NCBI GenBank assembly: GCA_964654605.1
Contig: CAZZLW010000066.1
Coordinates: 1-24,791, forward strand
DNA: 24,791 nt
DNA from: Raineya sp964654605
Lineage (GTDB): Bacteria > Bacteroidota > Bacteroidia > Cytophagales > Thermonemataceae
Direction: 5' to 3'
Shown here: positions 1 through 8,307 of the stretch, in pieces
Layout of the letters: every line of letters begins with the position of its first letter
Numbering within the stretch: the first letter of the stretch is position 1
Notes under the pieces: generated by a model
Told to the model about the DNA's origin: nothing
Database searches by the model: none
Seen by the model: the letters and a program-made list of their open reading frames with translations, nothing else
Program-made: the position numbers and the translations under genes

Positions 1-8
1 TTAGCGGA

Positions 9-94
9 CTTAGAGGTAATTGACTCATATGATTAATATATTTAAAAAGTACAACTCAAAGTTAATCATTTTTTCAATTACCCTAAGTTTTTTT
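9..94 (+). terminator. Terminator-like nested stem with T-run at left edge
   Basis: Arms at 9-23 and 74-87 pair over 14 bp with a single bulged A. Inside them a perfect 8-bp inverted repeat (29-36 with 62-69) forms a second stem. Seven T residues follow directly (88-94). Read on the plus strand this resembles an intrinsic terminator for a gene lying left of the window, although the 50-base distance between the outer arms is long for a simple terminator. The minus strand has no T-run after the stem, so it probably does not serve the gene at 133-564. It could instead be part of a structured RNA cut by the window edge. Confidence 0.45.
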
Positions 95-132
95 ATTTAA
101 ATCCCTTGAAAACAATAAGTTAGACTTATAAT

Positions 133-564
133 TCACGTTAAACCAAGCAAATTGCTAAAAAAATTAGGCAGGAGTATTAGAGAAGTCTTTGGGGGCTGGA
201 AATTTTCGTCTATGGGCTGAAAATGGTAAAAAGTAGGGTAGTCAAAGTATTTTTCTTTGAGAGGTGCAGGCGGATAGTAAGGAGTAATTTCAAGACAAAC
301 AGAAGACAAAACTGCTAAATGCACACATTCGGCGTGTAAATGCTGAAAGGGTAGATTTTTATGTTTTTGGTCTTGTTTTTGGTGTTCGGTATGGGTATAA
401 TGTAGCCACAAAAATTGCCAAAAATTGATATTTTCTTGCATCTGATGTTCGGCAAAATGCTTGAGTAAGTTGCTCATATCGCCCAAGTAGTGGGTGTCGC
501 TTTTAGGTAAAAAAGCGGTTAGGCTTATCCAAAGGCTCAATAATATGGTAGCAATTTGTTTCAC
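133..564 (-). CDS. Small exported or membrane-anchored hypothetical protein, His-rich
   Basis: Function not recognised. The 143-residue product starts with a hydrophobic segment (about residues 3-18) that looks like a signal peptide or membrane anchor. A central stretch is rich in His, Gln and Asn and includes FLWLHYTHTEH and LPFQHLHAEC. The C-terminal third is rich in Pro and aromatic residues. The general layout (short hydrophobic N-terminus, a FLxLHY-like segment, then His-rich and LPFxH segments) resembles small Bacteroidota proteins I have seen near metal-related genes, but that is recollection and not proof. I chose the GTG start at 564 because it gives a normal Lys-plus-hydrophobic signal sequence; the frame can extend to a TTG at 600. 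It is divergent from mutL. Confidence 0.55.
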   Translation of the reverse strand: MKQIATILLSLWISLTAFLPKSDTHYLGDMSNLLKHFAEHQMQENINFWQFLWLHYTHTEHQKQDQKHKNLPFQHLHAECVHLAVLSSVCLEITPYYPPAPLKEKYFDYPTFYHFQPIDENFQPPKTSLILLPNFFSNLLGLT

Positions 565-665
565 GAAAGCAAAGTTCGCAATAAGAACGTTTAGAACCAA
601 AATAAATTATGTTGAGGTTGTATTTTGAGATAAATTCCGTAAGTTTGTCTTGAAATTCAATAGCT

Positions 666-2513
666 ATGCAAGACATTATCCGCCTTTTGCCTGATTCGCT
701 TGCCAACCAAATTGCGGCAGGGGAAGTGGTTCAGCGACCTGCTTCCGTAGTGAAAGAACTATTGGAAAACTCTATTGATGCAGGGGCAAGTTCTATCCAG
801 CTTATTATCAAAGAGGCAGGCAAAACGCTTATTCAGGTAGTAGATGATGGCGTAGGAATGTCGGAAACTGATGCCCGAATGAGCTTTGAACGCCACGCCA
901 CTTCTAAAATCAAGACGCAAGAAGATTTGTTTAGAATAATGACAATGGGCTTTCGGGGTGAGGCTTTGGCTTCTATTGCGGCTGTGGCACAAGTAGAAAT
1001 GCGTACCCGCCGAGAAATGGATAGTTTAGGAACTCAAATCATCATTGAGGGGAGTGAGCTAAAAAGTCAGAGTAAAATTAATTGCTCCAAAGGAACTTCT
1101 ATTGCAGTAAAAAATCTTTTTTTCAATGTACCTGCTCGCCGAAATTTCTTGAAGTCAAATCCCGTAGAAACCAAGCATATTCTTGATGAGTTTCAGCGGG
1201 TAGCTTTGGCTTTTCCCGAAGTTGCTTTCCGATTGTATCATAATGACGAAGAAATTTACAATTTACCCAAAGGCAAACTGGCTCAGCGTATTGTAGGTAT
1301 TTTCGGAAAAAACTATCGCGAAGGGCTTATCGCTTGCCAAGAAGATACCCCCTTGCTCAAAATAAAGGGCTATCTGGGCAAACCCGAACTGGCTAAAAAA
1401 ACGCGTGGCGAGCAGTTTTTCTTTGTAAATAATCGCTTCATCAAACACGCATACCTGCACCACGCCCTTACTACGTGTTATCAAGACCTTTTGCCCAAAG
1501 AGCATACCCCTTTCTATGTGCTTTTTTTAGAAATAGAGCCACAGCACATTGATATAAACGTGCATCCTACGAAAACAGAAATCAAGTTTGATGACGAAAA
1601 AACCATTTATGCCATTTTGCAAGCCACAGTACGCAAGGCTTTGGGTTCGGTGCAAAGCAATTTAGATTTTGAGGAAAAGCCTTTTATCTTTGACTCTGTT
1701 TTTAGCACAGAAAAAAACACTTTTACCGATAACCCAACGCAGTTTTCGCTCAAAGATAATTTCAGCAGTTCGGGCAAAACTACCTATCGTGAAAAAAGTA
1801 ATTTGCGAAATTGGGAAACTATTTTTGCGGGGCTCAAAAGCCAAGCTATTCAAACTTTTGAGCAAGAAAAAAACGAAATTTTCCCACAGGAAAGCCTTTC
1901 AGAAACAGCTACACTTGCCAAAGAATACGAAAATCCTGAAACCAAAACTTTTCAGTTGCATCAAAGATACATTGTTACGCAAATCAAGGCAGGTCTGCTG
2001 ATTATAGACCAGCATCTCGCACATCAGCGTATTTTATACGATAAATTTTTGAGCCTTTTGCAGAGCGAAGGTTCAGGGAGAGTTTCACAGCAATTGCTTT
2101 TTCCTATCCAAATTCCGCTGAACCCTACCGATTTGGCTCTGGTACAAGATATTGCCGAACAGATACGCCATTTAGGCTTTAATTTTGAACTAAACTACGA
2201 GGGTATGATTCTGTATGGTACGCCCCCGAACTTGCCTCGTGAGCAAGAAAGAGAAATTGTAGAGTCTTTTATTGAGCAAATCAAACATTCAGCAGATATT
2301 AGTCTGCTTCCTTCCCAAGAAAAAATTGCCCGTCTGATGGCTCAACGTTCTGCCTTACGCTATGGAACCAAACTGGCTTCTGCGGAAATACAAACACTTT
2401 TAGCACAACTCTTTGCCTCTTCCAATCCTAATTATAGCCCCAATGGCGAGCCTACAATGATACTGGTAGATATGGTAAAAATTGGGGAATGGTTTGCCAG
2501 TGGCTTACATTAA
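666..2513 (+). CDS. mutL: DNA mismatch repair protein MutL
   Basis: MutL couples MutS mismatch recognition to strand removal. The 615-residue product has the full GHKL ATPase: NQIAAGEVVQRP (14-25), ELLENSIDAG (31-40, with E31, N35 and D38), DDGVGM (60-65), RHATSKI and GFRGEALASIA (96-106). The transducer domain follows (NVHPTK near 298-303), then a variable polar linker (about 330-425) and a C-terminal dimerisation domain from about 430. Length is normal for the family. The endonuclease motif that reads DQHAxxExxxxE in nicking MutL proteins is DQHLAHQRILYD here (448-459), and the later ACR and CPHGRP-like motifs read AQR (559-561) and SPNGEP (591-596), so nicking activity is uncertain. The ATG at 666 starts exactly at the conserved N-terminus. 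Confidence 0.97.
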   Translation: MQDIIRLLPDSLANQIAAGEVVQRPASVVKELLENSIDAGASSIQLIIKEAGKTLIQVVDDGVGMSETDARMSFERHATSKIKTQEDLFRIMTMGFRGEALASIAAVAQVEMRTRREMDSLGTQIIIEGSELKSQSKINCSKGTSIAVKNLFFNVPARRNFLKSNPVETKHILDEFQRVALAFPEVAFRLYHNDEEIYNLPKGKLAQRIVGIFGKNYREGLIACQEDTPLLKIKGYLGKPELAKKTRGEQFFFVNNRFIKHAYLHHALTTCYQDLLPKEHTPFYVLFLEIEPQHIDINVHPTKTEIKFDDEKTIYAILQATVRKALGSVQSNLDFEEKPFIFDSVFSTEKNTFTDNPTQFSLKDNFSSSGKTTYREKSNLRNWETIFAGLKSQAIQTFEQEKNEIFPQESLSETATLAKEYENPETKTFQLHQRYIVTQIKAGLLIIDQHLAHQRILYDKFLSLLQSEGSGRVSQQLLFPIQIPLNPTDLALVQDIAEQIRHLGFNFELNYEGMILYGTPPNLPREQEREIVESFIEQIKHSADISLLPSQEKIARLMAQRSALRYGTKLASAEIQTLLAQLFASSNPNYSPNGEPTMILVDMVKIGEWFASGLH

Positions 2514-2553
2514 GCGAAAATTAAATTTTGATTAGAAAATTTTACAAGCCACC

Positions 2554-2580
2554 TTGCATAGGAAAATTGTATTATTTTTG
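2554..2580 (+). promoter_or_regulatory. Bacteroidota-type promoter for the Na/Pi cotransporter gene
   Basis: TATTTTTG at 2573-2580 matches the Bacteroidota -7 box TAnnTTTG, and a TTG at 2554-2556 lies 16 bases upstream in the place of the -33 element. Transcription would start near 2586, giving a leader of about 36 bases before the ATG at 2622. This suggests the gene is not simply read through from mutL. Confidence 0.5.
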
Positions 2581-2621
2581 CAAAAAATTATCATTTTGCC
2601 AAGTTCCCACTAATCAAAAAA

Positions 2622-3758
2622 ATGAAAGTTTTAACCCAAGTAAGTACGATTCTTCACAATTCGCAAACGCGTTTGGGGCAAAATGTGTATCGTATTGCTT
2701 TGCTTTTGCTACTAACTTTATTTTTTCTCTTTGCTTTGGATATGGCTATTGAAAGCCTCAAACACATTATAGGCATTGAGTATTTACGAAAATCTTTGAA
2801 TGAAATTTACAATCCTTTTATTGGGCTTTTTGTGGGCATTCTGGCAACTGCTTTGGTGCAAAGCAGTACCCTGATAACTTCTTTGGCAGTGGCTCTCGTA
2901 GCGGCAGGCACCGTGAGCATTTCTAATGCTATTCCGCTTGTAATGGGAGCTAATATTGGTACGACCATTACGGCTATGTTGGTGGCTTTTGGGCACGTAG
3001 GCAAACGCAAAGAATTTCGCAAAGCCATTTCAGGAAGCCTTTTGCACGTACTTGCCAATATTTTACCAACACTCATTATTTTCCCACTGGAGTATGGCTT
3101 TGGTTTTCTTACGAAACTTTCTTTGTTTTTTGCTTCTTGGGTTTCGGGAGAAGGGAAAATCATTTCTTTTGAAGGCTGGCAGTTTAGCAAGTATATTACC
3201 CAACCCATATTCAATCATTTGCCACTGGTAGAGCACGGCTGGATTTTTCTGCTCGTAAGTGTGATAGGTGTTTTTGCTTGCATTCGCTTGTTTATTTTGC
3301 TTTTCAAAAATTGGCTTGTAAGCGACCTTCTACATAAAATCCAAAATGTTTTTTGGGTTACTTCTTGGAGAGCCTTTGGCTGGGGAACGCTTATTACTGC
3401 GATTATTCATTCCAGTACTGTGGTTACTTGTTTTTTGGTTACGCTTATTGGTTCAAACAAACTTTCTATTCGGCAGGCTTTACCTTTTATTTTGGGAGCA
3501 AATTTGGGAACAACGCTCACGGCTCTTACTGCCTCTTTGGGGAAAACAGAAACGGCTATTAGCATTGCTTTTGCTCACTTTTTATTCAATGTGTTTTCGG
3601 TGCTAATGATTTTGCCTATTCCTTACCTGAAAATGCGTTTTATATTCTTGAGCCGTTATTTGGGTAAATTGATGATGAATTACCGCTTGCTTGCTTTTGC
3701 TTTTGTCCTGATTTTCTTTTTTCTTTTGCCTTTCATTCTGATTTACTTGCACAAGTGA
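2622..3758 (+). CDS. Na/Pi cotransporter family membrane protein
   Basis: The 378-residue integral membrane protein has the two inverted Na_Pi_cotrans repeats typical of sodium-driven phosphate carriers (NptA/SLC34 type). Repeat one contains QSST (80-83) and GANIGTT (109-115); repeat two contains HSST (263-266) and GANLGTT (292-298). At least eight hydrophobic segments are visible. The family normally has QSS in both repeats; here the second Gln is His. There is no PhoU-like cytoplasmic tail, so it belongs to the short form. It probably imports or exports phosphate with Na+ across the inner membrane. It lies 108 bases after mutL with its own promoter, and the next reading frame begins right at its stop. 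Confidence 0.88.
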   Translation: MKVLTQVSTILHNSQTRLGQNVYRIALLLLLTLFFLFALDMAIESLKHIIGIEYLRKSLNEIYNPFIGLFVGILATALVQSSTLITSLAVALVAAGTVSISNAIPLVMGANIGTTITAMLVAFGHVGKRKEFRKAISGSLLHVLANILPTLIIFPLEYGFGFLTKLSLFFASWVSGEGKIISFEGWQFSKYITQPIFNHLPLVEHGWIFLLVSVIGVFACIRLFILLFKNWLVSDLLHKIQNVFWVTSWRAFGWGTLITAIIHSSTVVTCFLVTLIGSNKLSIRQALPFILGANLGTTLTALTASLGKTETAISIAFAHFLFNVFSVLMILPIPYLKMRFIFLSRYLGKLMMNYRLLAFAFVLIFFFLLPFILIYLHK

Positions 3759-3802
3759 AGCATTTTTACTTTTTTTGCTTTTCACCCCAAAACGCAATGC
3801 TT

Positions 3803-4801
3803 ATGAAAAAGTTTTTTCTTGCAATTTTATTATGGGCAGGCACGCAACCTATTTTTGCTCAAAATGTAAAGCCTGTCATTGTGATTCACGGCGGAGCAGG
3901 CGTAATACGCAAAGCCGATATGACCCCCGAAAAAGAACGTGAATACGAAGCCAAACTAAAAGAGGCATTGGAAAAGGGCTATGCAGTCTTGGAAAAGGGA
4001 GGCACTAGTTTAGATGCCGTAGAGGTTGCCATTCAGGTACTTGAAGAATCGCCACTATTCAATGCGGGTAGGGGCTGTGTGCTAAATAACCAAGGTATGC
4101 CCGAATTAGATGCCTCTATAATGAACGGAAAAACATTAGAAGCAGGAGCTGTAGCAGGTGTAAATAAAGTGAAAAGTCCTATTTCGTTGGCTCGTACCAT
4201 AATGAGCAAATCTGAACACGTAATGCTTGTAGGAAGTGGTGCTGAACTTTTTGCCAAACAACAAGGCTTAGAAATGGTAAAGCCCTCTTATTTTATCACC
4301 GAAAAACGCTCTCAACAGCTCAAAAAAGCCAAAGAAGCAGAAAAAAAAGATACCAAATCTGATGCTGATTTTCTGAACCCTGATAGAAAATATGGCACTG
4401 TGGGCTGTGTAGCTTTGGATAAGTTCGGAAACCTTGCCGCAGGTACATCTACGGGGGGTATGATGAACAAACGTTATGGCAGAGTAGGCGATTCGCCCAT
4501 TATAGGTGCAGGCACGTATGCCGATAACAATGGCTGTGCTGTTTCTGCCACAGGACACGGCGAATATTTCATTCGTTCGGCGGTAGCTTTTCGTACCAAT
4601 GCCCTTATGCAAATGAAAGGGCTTTCGCTTGCCCAAGCCGCCCAAGAGGCTATTCAGTTTATGGGTAATTTGGGAGGAACAGGGGGAATTATTGCTTTGG
4701 ATAAAAATGGCAATATTGCTATGCCTTTCAATACTGAAGGAATGTATCGTGGCTATATTGATGCCAACAAAAATATGCTTATCCGTATGTATCAGGATTA
4801 G
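3803..4801 (+). CDS. Isoaspartyl peptidase/L-asparaginase, periplasmic (Ntn hydrolase)
   Basis: This is a plant-type (type III) asparaginase/beta-aspartyl peptidase, made as a precursor that cleaves itself into two subunits. The catalytic Thr is T199 in KYGTVGCV (codon at 4397-4399), followed by GTSTGGMMNKRYGRVGDSPIIGAG in pieces and the closing GGTGGIIALD segment. The N-terminal VIHGGAG motif is typical. Residues 1-20 form a clear signal peptide ending in IFAQ, so the enzyme is exported. A charged insert (about residues 170-190, many Lys and Glu) precedes the cleavage site, as in other family members. I chose the ATG at 3803; the frame stays open to a GTG at 3755, but that would bury the signal peptide. 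It removes isoaspartyl residues from peptides or hydrolyses asparagine. Confidence 0.93.
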   Translation: MKKFFLAILLWAGTQPIFAQNVKPVIVIHGGAGVIRKADMTPEKEREYEAKLKEALEKGYAVLEKGGTSLDAVEVAIQVLEESPLFNAGRGCVLNNQGMPELDASIMNGKTLEAGAVAGVNKVKSPISLARTIMSKSEHVMLVGSGAELFAKQQGLEMVKPSYFITEKRSQQLKKAKEAEKKDTKSDADFLNPDRKYGTVGCVALDKFGNLAAGTSTGGMMNKRYGRVGDSPIIGAGTYADNNGCAVSATGHGEYFIRSAVAFRTNALMQMKGLSLAQAAQEAIQFMGNLGGTGGIIALDKNGNIAMPFNTEGMYRGYIDANKNMLIRMYQD

Positions 4802-4911
4802 GAGTTTGAGTTTGCCAAAAATTGATGAAAGTAGATTGGAAAAGTTTTGAGCTTTCGAACTATTCTTAATCCTTCTAAAAAATGTAATCTTGGGTGTTTT
4901 TTCAGGCTGGT

Positions 4912-4944
4912 AGCGATGATGTCGCTATCAGCGGCATCATCGCT
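4912..4944. repeat. Perfect 15-bp hairpin with 3-base loop
   Basis: AGCGATGATGTCGCT (4912-4926) pairs with AGCGGCATCATCGCT (4930-4944) across an ATC loop; the only imperfection is one T-G pair. It is much more GC-rich than its surroundings. Neither strand has a T-run after the stem, so it is not a standard intrinsic terminator. It may be a dispersed palindromic repeat or an RNA processing or stability element. The structure is seen directly; its role is unknown. Confidence 0.75.
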
Positions 4945-5050
4945 TGTTACGTTTGTATGAGTGTATTATGAGTGGTTTTATCATCGTAGAGTTTCATTAG
5001 CTTTGGCATAATTGAGATTAGAGCAGTGCCGAAAAAATAACAGCTTCATC

Positions 5051-5084
5051 TTTGAAAAGCTATCAAAGTTTTTTCTTACATTTA
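5051..5084 (+). promoter_or_regulatory. Weak promoter candidate for maf
   Basis: TTTG at 5051-5054 and TACATTTA at 5077-5084 (one mismatch to TAnnTTTG) lie 22 bases apart. If real, transcription starts near 5090, which favours the ATG at 5102 over the one at 5084. Low confidence in this AT-rich stretch. Confidence 0.3.
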
Positions 5085-5101
5085 TGCCAAAACCTTCGTT
5101 T

Positions 5102-5683
5102 ATGCTTTCTCAAAAATTTGTGGGTACTGAAATTATTTTAGCTTCGGCTTCGCCACGCCGTAGACAATTGCTGGCAGGTTTGGATATTGAGTTTGAAGTA
5201 AAAACCAAAGAAGTTTCCGAAGATTTTTCTGCTGAAATGCCCGCCAGCCAAGTTCCTTTGTACTTGGCACAGAAAAAAGCGGAAGCCTTTGGGACAGAGT
5301 TACAAAAAAATCAGCTTATCATAGCCGCCGATACCATTGTAAGCATAGAAGGAACGATTTTGAACAAACCCAACTCTCCACAAGAAGCAAAAGCTATGCT
5401 TGAAATGCTATCGGGAAAAATGCACGAAGTAATTACAGGGGTTTGTTTGCTTAGCAAACACAAAAAGGAACTTTTTGCAGATATTACCCAAGTATATTTT
5501 CGCTCTTTGAGCCAAGCTGAAATAGATTATTATGTAGAACATTACAAGCCCTTTGATAAAGCAGGTAGCTACGGTGCCCAAGAATGGCTCGGAATGATAG
5601 CCATAGAACGCATAGAAGGCTCTTATTTCAATGTTATGGGCTTGCCTGTGCATTTACTTTACGAAAAACTCAAAAATTTCTAA
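5102..5683 (+). CDS. maf: Maf family nucleotide pyrophosphatase (dTTP/UTP type)
   Basis: Maf proteins hydrolyse non-canonical or excess nucleoside triphosphates to monophosphate and pyrophosphate in the cytoplasm. From the ATG at 5102 the product is 193 residues, the usual length. It shows the substrate loop SASPRRRQLL near residue 15, the catalytic Asp in AADTIV (about residue 77), and the C-terminal block DKAGSYGAQEW followed by GSYFNVMGLPV. The DKAGxYGxQ form is typical of the dTTP/UTP-specific branch. The frame extends upstream to a TTG at 5012 and an ATG at 5084, but those residues are not conserved in the family. The gene is convergent with rsgA, leaving a 152-base gap. Confidence 0.92.
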   Translation: MLSQKFVGTEIILASASPRRRQLLAGLDIEFEVKTKEVSEDFSAEMPASQVPLYLAQKKAEAFGTELQKNQLIIAADTIVSIEGTILNKPNSPQEAKAMLEMLSGKMHEVITGVCLLSKHKKELFADITQVYFRSLSQAEIDYYVEHYKPFDKAGSYGAQEWLGMIAIERIEGSYFNVMGLPVHLLYEKLKNF

Positions 5684-5769
5684 ATTGTAATTATTTACAT
5701 TCAAAAAGTTTGAAGGTTCAAGAGTTGGGTGAAAAATTCTACTCCCTCTAAATATCCAATATTCTAAAT

Positions 5770-5798
5770 CCTGTTTCCTGCTTCTTGTTTCCTGTTTC
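5770..5798. repeat. Short pyrimidine-rich direct repeat
   Basis: GTTTCCTG occurs at 5773-5780 and again at 5787-5794 within a run of C and T between the convergent maf and rsgA genes. It is a low-complexity intergenic tract of unknown role. Confidence 0.4.
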
Positions 5799-5835
5799 TA
5801 TACTACAAATTAGACCTAAAAATTACTCTAATTTT

Positions 5836-6759
5836 TCACCTTCTATTATCCTCGTTGGCAAGCATACTCAAATAGCTTTCATAGCGGAAAAGTGCAATTT
5901 CTCCACTTTCAACGGCTTCAATTACCTTGCATTGAGGTTCGTGAATATGCAAACAGCGAGAGCCGAATTTACACTCACCCAAATATTTTCTCATTTCGGG
6001 GAAATAGTGCGAAAGTTCGTCTGCTTCAATTTCTACAAGTCCCAATTCTTTGATACCGGGCGTATCAATGATAAAAGTATTTTCGCTAAGCTCAAACATT
6101 TCGGCAAAGGTAGTGGTGTGCTTTCCTTTTTGAGAAAAGTCTGAAATTTCGCCCGTTTTAAGGTTCAATGAAGGATTGATAGCATTGATAAGGCTGGATT
6201 TGCCTACCCCCGAATGCCCTGAAAGCAAAGAAACCTTACCTTGCAAGATTTTTTCAAAATCACTGACACCCTCTTGGCTGATAACAGAGGTTTGAAGACA
6301 GCAGTAGCCAATTTCGGTATAAATTTGCATAATTTCTGCCTGATAGTGTAGAGCTTCCTTGTCTAAAAGGTCGCTTTTATTGAAAACCACCACCGCAGGA
6401 ATCCTGAAAGTTTCAGCAGAAACTAAAAACCTATCAATAAAGCCAAAAGATGTACGGGGGGCTACAAGGGTAGCAATGATGATGGCTTGGTCAATGTTGG
6501 TAGCAATGAGGTGTGCGTGGGCTGTTTTATGTACCGATTTACGAATGATGTAATTTTCGCGAGGCAATATGTCTGTAATTACGCCTGTTTTTTGGTCTTT
6601 TTCCCATTCCCATTCTACTCTATCGCCTACGGCAATAGGGTTGGTAACTTTCAAATCTTGCAATTTGAATTTGCCACGCAAACGACACGAAATAATCTTT
6701 TTATCATTTGTTCGTACTTCGTACCAAGCCCCTGTGGAGCGAATAATAATGCCTTGCAT
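5836..6759 (-). CDS. rsgA: Ribosome small subunit-dependent GTPase A
   Basis: RsgA is a circularly permuted GTPase that checks late assembly of the 30S subunit. In the 307-residue product an N-terminal OB-fold (about 1-65) is followed by G4 NKSD (127-130), G1 GHSGVGKSS (181-189), the G2 Thr-rich KHTTT (213-217) and G3 DTPG (232-235), which is the permuted order expected. The C-terminal zinc motif has C263, C269, H271 and C277. Length is typical. The gene begins only 3 bases after the stop of the restriction endonuclease gene and has no visible promoter of its own, so it is probably expressed from the ligase/R-M transcript. Confidence 0.97.
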   Translation of the reverse strand: MQGIIIRSTGAWYEVRTNDKKIISCRLRGKFKLQDLKVTNPIAVGDRVEWEWEKDQKTGVITDILPRENYIIRKSVHKTAHAHLIATNIDQAIIIATLVAPRTSFGFIDRFLVSAETFRIPAVVVFNKSDLLDKEALHYQAEIMQIYTEIGYCCLQTSVISQEGVSDFEKILQGKVSLLSGHSGVGKSSLINAINPSLNLKTGEISDFSQKGKHTTTFAEMFELSENTFIIDTPGIKELGLVEIEADELSHYFPEMRKYLGECKFGSRCLHIHEPQCKVIEAVESGEIALFRYESYLSMLANEDNRR

Positions 6760-6762
6760 AGT

Positions 6763-8307
6763 TTAGGGTTTTTCGCAACTGGTTTTACCAAAAGCCACTT
6801 CGTACAATGTATTCAGTTTTTCAAGTTGTTTCAAGAATAAATCTATATCCAGAACCCTAACCTCATAACCATATTGAAACTTGATATAAGCCGAATGGCG
6901 ACAAGTATCAATGTGAGCTTTGGGAGAAATTAGAATACTACAAGTGTTTGAGTTTTTCTCTAAAAAACTTTCCAGATGCCGCTGTACCGAATAACTTTCA
7001 CGAATGTGTTGTGTTGCACCCTTCAAAAGGGTTACTTCTAAAAGGAAAACGCTATCATTTTCATAGCATTCTATATCGGGCAGGTTGGCAGGGGCAAAGC
7101 AAGTGGGCAATCCTTCGTCATCACTGATATAATTAGGCTTGATGCTCAAATGAGGTATTTGCTTTATTACAGATAGCGTAGTTAGAAATTCTAAACGCAA
7201 AGGAGCCTCTATGAAGCGTAAAATTTCGTTTTTAGAGGTTTTGCCAGAGGCTAAAAAAAGCATTTCGTTCTTGATAGTTTCCAAAGAAAAGCGATTGAGC
7301 CACTTTTCTAAATCTTTTTTTTGAGCAACCTCTCTTTGTTTGTAGGAAGTAAATTGTTCAAGAAGAGTTTGGTCTATTGTACCAATATACTCAAAAAAAT
7401 CTTTTTCCGAATGAAAATTTTTTGTTTGAGCATATTCTTTCAAAATATAAGTAATAGCTTTTTCCTCTTTGGTGTTGATATCTATGAATTTTCCCCCTCC
7501 ACGCAAGCTGATAAGCCCTGTCAAACGCATTTTACGTATAAATTCATCTGTATAATCTACCAAAATAGACTTTTCATCTCTTTTGATTTTATCAAGAAGC
7601 CTATCACAAATTTCTAAAATTACTTCATTGCTTGGTGCATAGCCAAAATTCTTTCTCAAGTCTTTAATTTGTTGGCATAGTTCAGAAGCATTATCATCTC
7701 GCCAGCAAAGGAGCAAAGAAATTTCTTGGCGGGCAATACCTGCTTGGGTTTGCTTTTTATCGTTTTTAAGTAGTAGAATAGTCTGTAAAAGCAAAATAAG
7801 CGGTTTATTTGCATTTAATACTTTTCGGAAAGGATTATTTCTTTGGTATTTGGCAAAAGCATTAGCAAAGACAAAAATTTCATTACTTGGGTTCTCGGTA
7901 TCTAAAAGCATTTTTCCTGTTTGAGAAAAAATAATTTTTTCGTTGAGGGCATAATATACAAAGCCCAATTCTTTGGCAAGTTTGAACCAAGTATCAAATC
8001 TGGATGCCCAACCTTTGCTAAATCCAGCCTCTTTATGCTTTTGGGGGTTATCGGCAAATACTTTTTCTACTTCGCTTAGCGATAAATCTTCATTATTTTT
8101 CCATTTTCGCTTTATTTCAGGGCTTACTTGGGTAGGCTGATATAAACCTTTCTGTATTAGCTTTTTAGAAATTTTCTCAATAACTCTTTCTGTTAGAATT
8201 TCTTGTTCGTATTCAGCTAAAATCGTAAGAAAATCTTTCAGCCGTTCGGGGTTGCGAATGGTTGTTGTAAAAAGTAAGGGTTTGTACTTGAAACGTTGAT
8301 TGTTCAT
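6763..8307 (-). CDS. AlwI-family type II (IIS-like) restriction endonuclease
   Basis: The 514-residue protein resembles the AlwI family (relatives of AlwI, PleI, MlyI and the nickase BstNBI). It begins with a Lys-Pro and FTTTIRNPER segment (residues 9-22) characteristic of this family as I recall it, has a mostly helical middle, and carries a PD-(D/E)xK-like core near the C-terminus: PLRLEFLTTL (about 369-378, acidic E373), then PDIE (410-413) and LLEVTL (422-427, E424). Family members cut outside asymmetric sites such as GGATC or GAGTC; the site here cannot be read from sequence. It is the last of three R-M genes, overlapping the upstream methyltransferase by 4 bases (ATGA), an arrangement that makes methylation precede cleavage. 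Confidence 0.82.
   Translation of the reverse strand: MNNQRFKYKPLLFTTTIRNPERLKDFLTILAEYEQEILTERVIEKISKKLIQKGLYQPTQVSPEIKRKWKNNEDLSLSEVEKVFADNPQKHKEAGFSKGWASRFDTWFKLAKELGFVYYALNEKIIFSQTGKMLLDTENPSNEIFVFANAFAKYQRNNPFRKVLNANKPLILLLQTILLLKNDKKQTQAGIARQEISLLLCWRDDNASELCQQIKDLRKNFGYAPSNEVILEICDRLLDKIKRDEKSILVDYTDEFIRKMRLTGLISLRGGGKFIDINTKEEKAITYILKEYAQTKNFHSEKDFFEYIGTIDQTLLEQFTSYKQREVAQKKDLEKWLNRFSLETIKNEMLFLASGKTSKNEILRFIEAPLRLEFLTTLSVIKQIPHLSIKPNYISDDEGLPTCFAPANLPDIECYENDSVFLLEVTLLKGATQHIRESYSVQRHLESFLEKNSNTCSILISPKAHIDTCRHSAYIKFQYGYEVRVLDIDLFLKQLEKLNTLYEVAFGKTSCEKP

Larger units (their letters stand above)
4802..5101. other. Gene-free gap between asparaginase gene and maf
   Basis: No reading frame here has family character. 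The gap holds the perfect hairpin at 4912-4944 and a weak promoter candidate just before maf (5051-5084). The maf frame stays open upstream to a TTG at 5012, but that stretch is not part of the conserved protein. Nothing else was seen. Confidence 0.6.

Noticed and set aside
3755..3802. Upstream extension of the asparaginase gene to a GTG overlapping the cotransporter stop
   Set aside because: The extension would place 16 residues before a standard signal peptide; the ATG at 3803 gives a normal exported protein.
4629..4850. Small frame overlapping the end of the asparaginase gene
   Set aside because: It is mostly the asparaginase coding sequence in another frame, with no start signal and no family features.
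5818..5836. 8-bp A/T-only inverted repeat between maf and rsgA as a bidirectional terminator
   Set aside because: The stem contains no G-C pair in its arms, so it is too weak to claim in an AT-rich spacer.
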